From: Desmodus rotundus
Taxonomy: Eukaryota > Chordata > Mammalia > Chiroptera > Phyllostomidae
DNA: 64,000 nt
Direction: 5' to 3'
NCBI RefSeq assembly: GCF_022682495.2
Contig: NC_071392.1
Location: 134,539,318-134,603,317 of the forward strand
Shown here piece after piece: positions 43,232-53,282 of this stretch. The notes below the pieces were generated by a model that saw only the letters and a program-made list of their open reading frames with translations, ran no database searches and was not told where the DNA came from. Numbering within the stretch: position 1 is the first letter of the stretch; every line of letters begins with the position of its first letter. The position numbers and the translations under genes are program-made.

Positions 43232-44035
43232 CTAGGTAAAAAAGAGCCTGTAAGTAACAGACAGAGGAGAAATAGTGTAATTTCCTCTCAATTTATTAGA
43301 GTTACACAGAAATGAGAGTGACTTGCAATCTGAGTAGCACTTAGAATTTAAAAGTAAGTCTGTATCTCCAAGTTTCATGCTACCTTATGTATCAGCTGGG
43401 GAAAATATTTTTATAGGAGAGTAGGTGGACTAGAGAGAGTCCACATAGCAATATCAAGGCTGGAAGCTGGACTTTCTCATTCCACACTCAAGGTAGTTTC
43501 TTCTCTCACCCTATCTCTTTGATATAACAATAATGCAATGATATTTTGAATTTAGTTGTAAACAACTTTTAATAGATTTTGATATGAACTTCTTAAACTG
43601 TCTTTACAAATTTTGTTTATAATGATTTCCCCCTGGAGTAACAGTTATTGACAAATGCCCTACACTTAGTGGTTAATCAACCACTGACTTGACTCTGCAG
43701 CCAAGGACATAATATCTAACCACAAGTCAGGTAGGCTGGGGGTCTAGTGCATGGTCAAGCACATGGCTTTGGTGAAGCCATTTCTTCAGCTTCTCCAAGG
43801 AGGAAGCATCCTCCTTAGATTGCAAGTGAGGGATAAATAAGAACATGCACATTATTTGAGCATTAACTCTGCCAGGCTTTGGGACACAGAGCAACAAGAG
43901 GTTTCTCTCCTTGTGAAGCTTCAGCTTAGTATAATATATTGAAGTGTAAAGAAATATTTTCAAAAAATATGACAAGGGCTCTCTAGTTACCTTTTTGATG
44001 TCGTTCATTGGCTTTTCCAATGAACTCTTAAACGT
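43232..44035. other. No recognised feature
   Basis: AT-rich, no supported gene. A minus-strand frame (43727-44077) has no domain and runs into a MIR. Confidence 0.45.
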
Positions 44036-44039
44036 ATGT

Positions 44040-44180
44040 GGGACTCCTATTTTACATATAAGAAGATTGAGACTCATTGAGTTTTAGTAACTTGAGCAAG
44101 AGTCCACAACAGGTTGACAGCTGAGTCAGGAGTCCAATTCAGGCCAAAATTTGAACCTAAAGTTTTAGCTCTTCTCACCA
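44040..44180 (+). repeat. MIR SINE remnant
   Basis: 'tattttacatataagaagattgagactc', 'gtaacttgagcaagagtcca', 'cagctgagtcaggagtccaa' follow the MIR core and 3' order (typical 'cattttacagatgaggaaactgaggc'). Confidence 0.7.
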
Positions 44181-44184
44181 TATG

Positions 44185-44650
44185 GCTTAGGAGAGTGGAA
44201 CATTCTATTTTGGGGGAATATGGTTTCTCCAAATTCTTATCATTGGTAGTGTCCTCTCATCTAATGTATTTCAAATTGCATGTGCTAATTACTTTGTTGT
44301 CTTCATTTGGGCAAAAACTGTGTCTTAGAAGAATTTTAAGTCCCTAAAGAAATTGGCATGGCACTGGATAATAGTAGATACTAAAAAAAAATAATGTTTA
44401 AAAAAAACAAAATATGAACACAGACACAAAAAGTATACCCTACATTGTAAAGCTAAATAGAATTGTACTTGAGATGATTTGCTGCTTTGTTTTTGAAGAG
44501 CCTCTGGATTACCCACATTATTATTTTCTTTTGAGCAGTGAATGTCAATGGATGAAGGATAAAATGGGGAAATTAGCATAAAAATCAGGCAAAAAGAAAG
44601 TCAAGAATCTATAATAATTTTACTGCTCACAAAATATACATCCCTTCCCT
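44185..44650. other. No recognised feature
   Basis: AT-rich. No supported gene or repeat. Confidence 0.45.
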
Positions 44651-44653
44651 TTA

Positions 44654-44930
44654 GTCTGCAGGAAGATCTGCACAACCAGTGCCTTCACACAGGTTACCTC
44701 GAAGGCAAAGGAGCTATGGCTAAGCTGGTGGAGGCTATCCAGATCAATTACAATGACAGGTATGATGAGATCTGCTGCCACTGAGGAGGCAATATTCTGG
44801 ATCCAAAGCCAGTGGCTCACATTACCATGCTGGAAAAGGCCAAGGTGAAAGCACTGGGAACCAAGCTGGGCTAAGTGTACACTGTTGAGTTTTCTGTACA
44901 TAAAAGTAATCAAAATTCTCCTTAAAAAAA
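44654..44930 (+). pseudogene. RPL7A: RPL7A processed pseudogene, 5'-truncated
   Basis: The sequence matches the last ~70 codons of ribosomal protein L7a (eL8, large 60S subunit), its stop and its short 3'UTR ('tgtacactgttgagttttct' then 'gtacataaaagtaatc'), followed by a short A run at ~44924-44930. Recognisable protein-level stretches include AFTQV, KLVEAI, NYNDRYDEI and LEKAK. The tryptophan codon in the conserved RHWGGN reads TGA ('ccactgaggaggc'), and other codons are changed, so it is not functional. No intron lies in this span and the 5' part is missing, which indicates an L1-mediated retrocopy. TSDs were not identified. Confidence 0.9.
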
Positions 44931-44934
44931 CACT

Positions 44935-46350
44935 TGCCTATTTAAAGACTTAAGTGACTTTTTTTAAAGTCCTATTTTTCATTTAGTCTCTATGCCAGTA
45001 AAGATAGCAGTGTTGAGTCCCTAATCTTCTCCTTCTGTCCAGTGGTAACCCTTTGAAGTCCTAGAGAGTGCCACACACAGAAGGAAGTCATTAGTAGAGG
45101 GAGTCCCAACCTATACAACCCACCATAAATTAGAATGTTAAGGAAGCATTTTCAGCCACTGCAAAGTCACTTGAACTGACTGCTGGTAGTGCCTTCCCTT
45201 TGATGACAGGTCACTAAAGAGTTCTTTCTACACAGCTCATTTCTGGTAGCAGTAATATTACCATTTGGACTTCTGAAATAATTTTTACAATGTACACAGC
45301 TGTTGGAGGCAGGGATTCTAAAATCAGAGGATCAGCAACCTCTCTAGACTTATCTTTCTCTGCTGGAGAGGGACTGCAGGGCCAGGCTTTTGTGAAGGCT
45401 CCTCAGTGCCTTTCTTTTTTTAATCAGGAGCCTCATAACCTAGACATATACTTACACTTCTAAGCTCCTTTCTATTTTGTTTTGTGTATTTCAGTTCAGG
45501 TTTTGAATTTATTTCTAAATCTCAAAGAAAGTGTGTGTTGAATTTATTGCAAAATGTTAAATCAGTGTATGTTACAATGATGAAATCAACTCTCAAAAAA
45601 ATTTCACGTATGTTAGTACATAACAATTATTTTAACTAAAATATGTTTCTATGAATATGAAATACTTGTTATTATAATCAGAGGGTGACAGGCTCTAGGA
45701 TATAAAATAATAATAAGGTATTTGATTGCCTCATTCCCAGGTTGTATCTGGAGAGAAAGGTTACGTGGAATAAATCCTGAACTAAGAATTATTGCATTAC
45801 TGGGCGGTCGGTTACTTCTTGAATCTTAGTTTCCTCACTTGTAAAATAATGTAAGACTGGGTGGCTTCTCCATTTCCACCAATTTCCAATAATTCTATTA
45901 CTCTATCTTGGTTTGGGTTGACCCAGAAGCAAAAATAAAAGTTAATTTTAGAAGTGTAGGAAAGAAGAGAGACAGGAAGAGGAGACAACCATTAATAGAT
46001 ATATCTGGATTATCATTCCATTTTTCTCTATGGGTCATTGGAGCTTAACCTATCTGGAGAACACTGGTATACAGTGTGGAACATGCCTTGGAGGGAAAGA
46101 GCTGGAGTTTTACTTACCAAGTCCCACTGGTAGTAATTGAGGGCTGTCCTTAAAATACACCTGTGACCTGCTACAAGGTGGAAAAGGTTCAGGTGTACTT
46201 AGAAGTTGAGAAATGCAGGTGTCGATGGTTCAGTGATGGGCAGTGCTTACTCACTGAGTAAGTGGAGGTGAAGGAATTTGGATGGAGCACCAGCTATGTC
46301 TGCCACACATTAATCTTCCAAATCTGCATGTGGTTTGTGCCTTGTAGACA
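44935..46350. other. Unassigned; MIR-like text at 45810-45900
   Basis: 45815-45900 ('cttagtttcctcacttgtaaaataatg...') resembles a MIR or CR1-type fragment. The remainder shows nothing I can support. Confidence 0.4.
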
Positions 46351-46363
46351 CATACAGTCTAAC

Positions 46364-46555
46364 CAGGGGTGTCAAACTCATTTTCACGGGGGTCCACATT
46401 TGCCTCGTGGTTGCATTCAAAGGGCTGAATGTAATTTCAACTCCTTAACAGTTAAAGAATAGTTACATTTATACAGTTCTAAAGTTACATTCAGCCCTCT
46501 GAAGGCAACCACAAGGCTGATGTGCCCCGTGGTGAAAATGAGTTTGATATCCCTG
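46364..46555. mobile_element. Palindromic hAT-type MITE
   Basis: The 192-bp element starts 'caggggtgtcaaactcattt' and ends with the near reverse complement '...aatgagtttgatatccctg'. The two arms (~70 bp each) are imperfect inverted repeats around a short AT-rich centre. The flanks gtctaac (46357-46363) and gtctagac (46556-46563) fit an 8-bp hAT-type TSD with one base lost. It has no coding capacity and would need a hAT transposase in trans. Confidence 0.85.
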
Positions 46556-46569
46556 GTCTAGACAAAGTG

Positions 46570-47019
46570 TGTGTTGTAGCAAAACAACTGTGTCATCACG
46601 ATAATTGTGAAGTCCCAATTGGTCTGGTGGTTTCACCAAGAGCCTTGTAGAACAATGAAATTGTTAATGTATAGTCTTGCTGGTCAGGATATAAAAACAT
46701 GTGTTTAAAGTATTTACTTTTATATCATAGAATAAATCCATGTCACTCCCATGATATCTTGCTGTGATTATGTCATTACCATTTGGATTCTGATGTTCCT
46801 TCTCCCACAAGAAAATACAATTGGTAAAGGGTTAGTAGTTCCTTGGGAATGCATAAACACCAGGGAATGACATCTGTAATGTGCATAATGTGCATGAGCC
46901 AGGCTTGTTGGGTGGAACCACCAACCAAGAGAATTCAGGTAGATTTCAGTGCTTTTGAGCAATATGAGGAACTTCACTGACACAGAGAGTTTGCTTCAAG
47001 TCAGACACTAATAACTGTC

Positions 47020-47020
<1 letters not shown>
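46570..47020. other. No recognised feature
   Basis: AT-rich. No gene or repeat is recognised. Confidence 0.45.

Positions 47021-47021
<1 letters not shown>

Positions 47022-47049
<28 letters not shown>
47022..47049 (+). repeat. (AAT)n microsatellite
   Basis: About nine uninterrupted ATA/AAT units. Confidence 0.9.
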
Positions 47050-47050
<1 letters not shown>

Positions 47051-47134
47051 TCCTCAATAACTCAAAATTCCTGCCAGTAGTCAGGAAAAAACACTGGCCA
47101 ATTTTTGGTTCCTTTCCTCTGTTTTTTTTCAGTT

Positions 47135-47690
47135 TGAGAGCCTACTTTGTCCCAGCACTGGGGACATAGCAGTGAACACAACTTAAAAAATCTTCCCCTG
47201 TTGCTGCTTTGGGTAAGAAGAGACAGAATAAAAAATGTGACTAAGTAAACACTGTGTCAGGAATGAGAAATGTTAGGAAGAGAAATTAGGAAGGTTGGGT
47301 AGACGGGGAGTAGAGAGGTTTAGGAGAGAAGAGCCTTTATTTAGATGGTGGCCAGGGAAGCCTGTCATATAAAATGCCATTGAGACTAGACCTAGTGGTA
47401 TGGAAGAAAATGCTGTAGAGAGCCACGCAGACAGCTGGTAACAGAGAGGCCTGACCAGAGGAAATAGAAAAAAATCAAAGAACCTGAGGCCAGGGTAAGA
47501 AGCAAGGGTAGGGTTGAGCAATGGAGATGAGAACAGAATGCCTGGAGATTGGGCTGATAAATCACATGGGGTCCTTGAGAGAATTTTTGCTTTTACCTTG
47601 AGTGACATGGGAATTAGAGGCCTGACATTCAAGAGCTCAAGAGGAACAAAGCATGGGAAGTAGCAATAAAATAATTGAAACCATTTTATA
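47135..47690 (-). repeat. Ancient L2 LINE fragment
   Basis: The plus strand reads as antisense L2: 'gagcctactttgtcccagcactggggacatagcagtgaac' and later 'gaagagacagaataaa', with the following 400 bp in the L2 order ('tgctgtagagagccacg...gcctggagattggg'). Diverged, no open frame of the RT type. Confidence 0.6.
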
Positions 47691-47744
47691 CAGATTTTGT
47701 TCACACCTCCCATGTACAAATAACCTCTAGCTCATTTTCCCCAC

Positions 47745-48082
47745 CACTGTAGACTGAATTGTGTCCCCCACCCCGAATTCATATGCTGAAGCCATAATCC
47801 CCAGTGTGATGGTATTTGGAGATGGGGCCTTTGGGAGATAATTAGATTTGGATAAAGTTATAAGAACAGAGTCCCCATGATAAGATTTATGCCCTCATAA
47901 TGAGAGGAAAGGGCACCAGAGCTCTCTGTGCCATGTGAGGACACAGGGACAAGGCACTCATCTGCAAGTGAGGAGGAGGGTCTTCACCAGGAACCAGCCA
48001 TGTCTGCACCCACTCTTGGACTTCCAGTCTCCAAAAATAAAGAAAAGAAATCTCTGTTGTTTAAAGCCATCCAGTCTATTTT
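47745..48082 (+). repeat. MLT1-type LTR (ERVL-MaLR), 5' part
   Basis: 'gactgaattgtgtcccccacc', 'ccccagtgtgatggtatttgg', 'gggcctttgggagataatta', 'gccatgtgaggacacaggga' and 'ctgttgtttaaagccatcca' follow the MLT1 LTR consensus. It is a non-coding remnant of an ancient retrovirus-like element. It is interrupted after 'gtctat' and resumes at 48446. Confidence 0.85.
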
Positions 48083-48445
48083 TAATAACCATATACAAGA
48101 GTTTCTTTATCATTGATAATATTTACAGAATTTCACATCCAGAATATAACATAACATAAAATTCATCATAAGGACCATACAGATCCATCTGCAAGTAGAA
48201 TATGGTTTAAATACAAACAAAACCAGGGTGGTCATCCCAGAGAGGTGTGGGGGAAGGATGGAGGCTGCAGGTGGCCTTGCTATGTGCAGGCACCAGGCCT
48301 TCTCGGAGAAATGCAATAAGGGCCTAAGTGGTAATTGTGCCACAGACTTGTAACAAGCAAGTGATGTCTGGGGAATGTTTCCAGTACCTATACAAGGAAA
48401 CAGAACTGGGGGAAAATAAATCTGGGTCATTTAAAGTCACATTTT
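48083..48445 (-). mobile_element. Retrocopy of an unidentified mRNA 3'UTR inside the MLT1 LTR
   Basis: The ~360-bp insert splits the LTR exactly. In sense (minus strand) it ends '...gtatatggttattaaaaa', like an mRNA 3' end with a short A tail, and it is not L1, SINE or LTR sequence. A short repeat, tctat, lies on both sides and may be the TSD. The source gene is not recognised. There is no supported reading frame (the 106-codon minus frame 48110-48430 has no domain). Confidence 0.6.
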
Positions 48446-48484
48446 CTATGGTACTTTGTTACAGCAGACTGAGCAGACTGAAAC
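48446..48484 (+). repeat. MLT1-type LTR, 3' end
   Basis: 'ctatggtactttgttacagcagactgagcagactgaaaca' is the terminal text of MLT1 (typical 'ggtattttgttatagcag'), continuing the LTR interrupted at 48082. Confidence 0.8.
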
Positions 48485-48489
48485 ATGAC

Positions 48490-49790
48490 CTAACTTTATT
48501 TCCCTTTTCCTTTTAGTTGGTTGCTGAAGACAGTGAGGATGGGAATGCTCAAGGGTCTTCTGGAGACCCATGGGTGGGAAAAAGGAGGTCAGGGGTCTAG
48601 AGAGCCCTGCAAGGGTGAAGGGCTAGAATTTATGACTCTCAGGAGGGGAGGGTATAGTCACAGGAGTCAAATAATGATCTTTGTCATGAAAAGAAGGCTC
48701 TGGCTGCTGAAGAGGGAGAACAGGTGTAAGGGAGGGGGCAGTGAATGTGTGGCACCCAGGATAGACATTAAGGTAAAGTACAGGCATAGGGCCATGGTGA
48801 CAAAGTCAAGGACAGCTGCAGTGGGGATGAGGGAAGATGGAGTTGGAGAATATTTTGGAGGTATCAAGACTTGTAAATTCAATGAGGTATGTGCATGCAA
48901 GTGTGTGCGTGTGTCTGAGTGTGTGTGTATGTGTGGTTGAGGGAAGAGGTGACAGCCAGGGAGAGACCCAGGTTCAAGCTTAAACAAATGGTGTTGTGGA
49001 ATAGCAAGAAAATGGGGTAGCATGTGTGTCAGTAACCACTAGAACTTGTACAGTGCCTGGGTTACATGGATGTGGACTGGATAAGACACTGAAGGGACAC
49101 AGAAATACACAATGGGCCTGGGGTAAAATGGACAGCAGTAAAGAGGAGACGGGAATAAAAGTGGGGGGGAAGGGAGTGGGTCTGAGCCAGTCTTGCTTGG
49201 GTTTCCTGGGACGCTTGGAGACCAGCAGGTGAGAAACATAAGTGCCATGTGGTATTTGACCCATGGGTCACCACTGCAGTAACTAGAATCCCAAGTCTTT
49301 CTGAACCTGGAGTTTTAAGGACTGAACATTAAATTCTTTGTTTTAAAACATGGAATTTTCAAATATAGACTTGTTCACCATCAGGAAAGTCCTATGTAAG
49401 ATGACTTATAAAGCCTTTTTTGAGTCTAAAATTCTAATGACTAAATGCCCAGATATTTCTCAACCATTACAATCTATTTCCTAGTTTGTCTTAATGTAAG
49501 TGAATTTGTTTCAAAACCAACCAATATTAATGTCTTTCTGTGAACTTATTACATTGAAATTCTGACCAATAAAGTATCAGTTTAAGTCTTAGTCAAGGGA
49601 AAATTGTTACTGTTCTGTTGACAATAGATAATTTGTATATGAAGGAGACTTTGACTTTTAATTTTACATATGTTTTTATATACATATTCACATGAATTCA
49701 TGAATGAATTACATTTGAGTTTAATTTATAAATTTCATATATATATAATTTCAGGAAAGGCTCTGTATTTGATTTTAAAATACTGAGAAC
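48490..49790. other. Unassigned; TG-rich tract at 48890-48935
   Basis: A purine-rich block (48520-49260) has overlapping short frames on both strands but no recognisable protein. A decayed (TG)n lies at 48890-48935. 'cctttttccttttagttgg' at ~48502 looks like a splice acceptor, but no exon can be supported. Confidence 0.4.
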
Positions 49791-49794
49791 ATTT

Positions 49795-49890
49795 TTTAAC
49801 TTTAAAATTATTTATTTATTAATATTTTTATTGAGGTATAATTTACATACTAGAAATCCACCCAATAATATAGCAAGTCCAATATTCCTT
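49795..49890 (-). repeat. Old L1 3' end fragment
   Basis: 'aatatttttattgaggtataatttacatac' is typical of the reverse of an old L1 3'UTR. Confidence 0.5.
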
Positions 49891-49894
49891 TTTT

Positions 49895-52557
49895 TCTTAT
49901 TTTTTAAAATTTTTAATTGTTATTAAATTACAGTTGTGTGCCTTTTCTCCCCATCCCTCCACCCCACCCCAGCCAAATCCCTCCCTCTCCCACCTCCACC
50001 CTCCCCCTTGATTTTGTCCCTGTGTCCTTTATAGTAGTTCCTGTAATCCCCTCTTTTCACTGTCCCCTCCCCACTCCCCCTTTCCAATTGTTAGATTGTT
50101 CTTAACTTTAATGTCTCTGGTTATATTTTGTTTCCTTTTTTTTTCCTATTTATTATGTTCCAGTTAAAGGTGAGATCATATGGTATTTGTCCCTCACTGT
50201 CTGGCTTATTTCACTTAACATAATGCTCTCCAGTTCCATCCATGCTGTTGCAAAGGGTATAAGCTCCTTCTTTCTCTCTGCTGCGTAGAATTCCATTGTG
50301 TAAATGTACCATAGTTTTTGGATCCACTCGTTTGCTGATGGGCACTTAGGTTGCTTCCAGTACTTGGCTATTGTAAATTGTGCTGCTATGAACATTGGGG
50401 TGCACAGGTTCTTTTGGATTGGTGTTTCAGTGTTCTTAGGGTATAATCCCAGCAGGGGAATTGCTGGGTCAAAGGGCAGTTCCATTTTTAGTTTTCTGAG
50501 GAAATTCCATACTGTTTTCCACAGTGGCCTCACCAGTCTGCATTCCCACCAGCAGTGCACTAGGGTTCCCTTTTCTCTGCATCCTCTGCAACATTTGTTT
50601 GTGGATTTGTTCATGTTGGCCACTCTGACTGGTGTGAGATGGAACCTCATTGTGGTTTAATTTGCATCTCTCTGATGGTTAGTGATACTGAGCATCTTTG
50701 CATATGTCTCTGGGCCCTCTGTATGTCTTCCTTGGAGAAGTGTCTGTTCAAGTCCTCTGCCCATTTTTTAATTGGGATGTTTGTCTTCCTGGAGTGCAGT
50801 TGTGTGAGTTTTTATATATTTTGGAGATCAGGCCCTTGTCTGAGGTATCATTAGCAAATATGTTTTCCCATACTGTTGGTTCTCTTTGTAATTTGGTGCT
50901 GTTTTCTTTAGACATGCAGGAGCTTTTTATTTGATGAGGTCCCATTTGTTTATTCTTTCCTTTATGTACCTTGCTTTCAGGGGCATGTCAGTGAGGATGT
51001 TGCTGCGTGGAATGTCTGAGATTTTCCTGCCAATGTTTTCCTCTAGGACTTTTATGGTGTTACGACTTATATTTAAGTCTTTAATCCATCTTGAGTTTAT
51101 TTTTGTGTATGGCGTAAGTTGGTGACCGAGTTTCATTTTTTTGCACGTAGTTTTCCAAATGTCCCAACACCATCTGTTGAAGAGACTGCTTTTGCTCCAT
51201 TTTATTCTCCTGCCTTTTTTGTCAAATGTTAATTGACTGTAAAGACTTGAGTTTATTTCTGGGCTCTCTTTTCTGTCCCATTGGTCTATGTGCCTGCTTT
51301 TATGCCAGTACCAGGGTGTTTTGATTACAGTGGCCTTGTAATACAGTTTGATATGAGGTATTGTGATCCCTCCCACTTTGTTCTTCTTTCTCAAAGTTGC
51401 TGCAGCTATTTGGGGTCGTTTATGGTGCCATATAAATTTCTGAAATGTTTGTTCTATATCTGCGAAATATGCCATGGGTACTCTAATAGGGATTGCATTG
51501 AATCTATAAATCGCTTTGGGTAGTATGGACATTTTGATGATGTTACTTTTTCCAGTCCATGAGCATGGTACATGCTTCCATTTGTTTGTGTCTTCCTTAA
51601 TTTCTTTCTTCAGTATTCTATAGTTTTCTGAGTACAGGTCTTTTACTTCCTTGGTTAGGTTTATTCCTAAGTATGTTATTTTTCTTGTTGCAATATCAAA
51701 TGGGATTCTTTTCCTGATTTCTATTTCTGCAGTTTCATTGTTGGTATACAGGAATGCCTTTGATTTCTGAGTGTTGACTTTATATCCAGCTGTTTTGCCA
51801 AATTCATTTATTAGGTCGAGTAGTTTTTTGGTGGAGTCTATAGGATTTTCCATGTACACTATCATGTCATCTGCAAACAGTGACAGTTTCATTTCCTCCT
51901 TTCCAATTTGGATGCCTTTTATTGCTTTTTCTTGTCTGATTGCTGTGGCTAGGACTTCCAATACTATGTTGAATAGGAGTGGTGAGAGAGGGCATCCTTG
52001 TCTTGTTCCTGATCTTAGTGGGAAAGCTCTAAGTTTTTGTCCATTGAGTATGACGTTGGCTGTAGGTCTCTCATATATGGCCTTTATTATGTTGAGGAAT
52101 GCTCCCTCTATTGCCACTTTGCTGAGTGTTTTTACCAGAAATGGTTGCCGTATCCTATCAAATGCTTTTCCCGCATCTATTGATATGATCATTTGATTTT
52201 TGTCTTTGCTGTTGTTTATGTGATGTATTATGTTTATTGATTTGCGAATATTGTACCATCCTTGCATCCCTGGGATGAATCCCACTTGGTCATGGTGTAT
52301 GATCTTTTTAATGTATTGCTGGATGCGGTTTGCCAATATTTTGTTGAGAATTTTGGCGTCTAAGTTCATAAGCGATATTGGCCTGAAGCTTTCTTTCTTT
52401 GTTGTGTCTTTATCTGATTTTGGGATTAGGATGAGGCTGGCTTCATAAAAAGAGTTTGGGAGTCTTCCATCAGTTTGAATTTTTTTTGAATAATCTGTGA
52501 AGTACAGGGGTTAGCTCTTCCATAAATGCTTTGTAGAATTCTCCTGTTAAACCATCA
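49895..52557 (-). mobile_element. 5'-truncated L1, copy L
   Basis: The tail and 3'UTR start at ~49895 and ORF2 runs to the truncation at 52557 (sense start in the RT domain, 'gatggtttaacaggagaattc'). At about 2.66 kb it lacks the endonuclease, ORF1 and 5'UTR. No TSD was assigned. Confidence 0.92.
50153..52557 (-). pseudogene. L1 ORF2 RT and C-terminal part (copy L)
   Basis: A 480-codon frame (52369-50927) is uninterrupted. It covers [37 protein letters not shown], the catalytic [24 protein letters not shown] and the thumb/connection region to [12 protein letters not shown] frame change near 50930 leads into 50650-50153 with the cysteine motif [18 protein letters not shown] and the end PLTGT. 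An extra T in an eight-T run near 52483-52490 shifts the frame upstream. It encodes the L1 reverse transcriptase core but is truncated and has no start. Confidence 0.9.
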
Positions 52558-52576
52558 CAGCCATCTTCTAAAAATC

Positions 52577-52932
52577 GGAAAGCATTATTCTAAGTGAAAT
52601 AAGTCAGACATTGAAAGACAAATTCCTGATGATCTCACCTTTATGTGGAACCTAATCGACTAAACAAACAAGCAAGGAAAATATAACCAAAGCCATTGAC
52701 ATTAAAACCAATCTGATAGTAGCCAGAGAGGTGGAGTGAGGGGATAATTGGGGGAAAGCAGGGAAGGGGTTTCAGGAACAACTATAAAGGACACAGGGAC
52801 AAAACCAAGGGGCGTGGTAAAATCAGGGGAGGGAGTGGAGGATGGCTGGGGTAGAGGCAATGGGGAGGGGAATGCAGAAAACTGTACTTGAACAACAATA
52901 AAATTAAAAAATAAAATAAAACAAAATATTTT
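52577..52932 (+). mobile_element. 5'-truncated L1 3' end
   Basis: It starts in the last ORF2 codons ('ggaaagcattattctaag'), then the 3'UTR with G-rich tract and 'actgtacttgaacaacaata'. The tentative 8-bp TSD is taaaaatc (52569-52576 and 52933-52940). It belongs to a more diverged subfamily than its neighbours. Confidence 0.8.
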
Positions 52933-52949
52933 TAAAAATCTTTTAATCT

Positions 52950-52998
52950 GTTGCTTACCGCCTGTCTTATTTCACTTAGCATAATGCCCTCCAGTTCC
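52950..52998 (-). mobile_element. Old L1 fragment split by later insertions (part 1)
   Basis: The reverse of the ORF2 end, '...cttagcataatgccctccagttcc'. It resumes at 60040 ('ttgtatgctgtcgcaaaggg'). The 9-bp tccagttcc is repeated at 52990-52998 and 60031-60039, marking the insertion of everything between. Confidence 0.78.
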
Positions 52999-53280
52999 CA
53001 TGATCTCACCTTTAACTGGAACATAATCAACAAAAGAAAAAAAGCACACAAAATATAACCAGAGATATTGAAGTTAAGAACAATCTAACAATAACCAGAA
53101 GGGAATGGGGAGGGGACAGTGGAGAGAGAGGGTTACAGGAACTAATATAAAGGACACTTGGACAAAATCAAGGGGGACGGTGGAGATGGGGGAGGGAGGT
53201 GGTTTCAGCCTGTGTGGGGTGGAGGGATGGGGAGAAAAGGCAGACAACTGTAATTGAATAACAATAAAAAATTAAAATTT
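52999..53280 (+). mobile_element. 5'-truncated L1 3' end, copy N
   Basis: It starts 'catgatctcacctttaactgg' at the end of ORF2 and continues through the 3'UTR (G-rich) to 'acaactgtaattgaataac' and A-rich tail. It was inserted into the old minus-strand L1 with TSD tccagttcc. Full-length copy O lies in its tail. Confidence 0.85.
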
Positions 53281-53282
53281 CT

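Noticed and set aside
48110..48430. 106-codon minus-strand frame in the retrocopy
   Set aside because: It has no recognisable domain. It appears to lie in mRNA 3'UTR-like sequence and spans the poly-A-like end.
48485..48530. Splice-acceptor-like 'ttccttttccttttag' before an open stretch
   Set aside because: No matching donor, no recognisable protein and no conserved frame. A pyrimidine run plus AG is common by chance.
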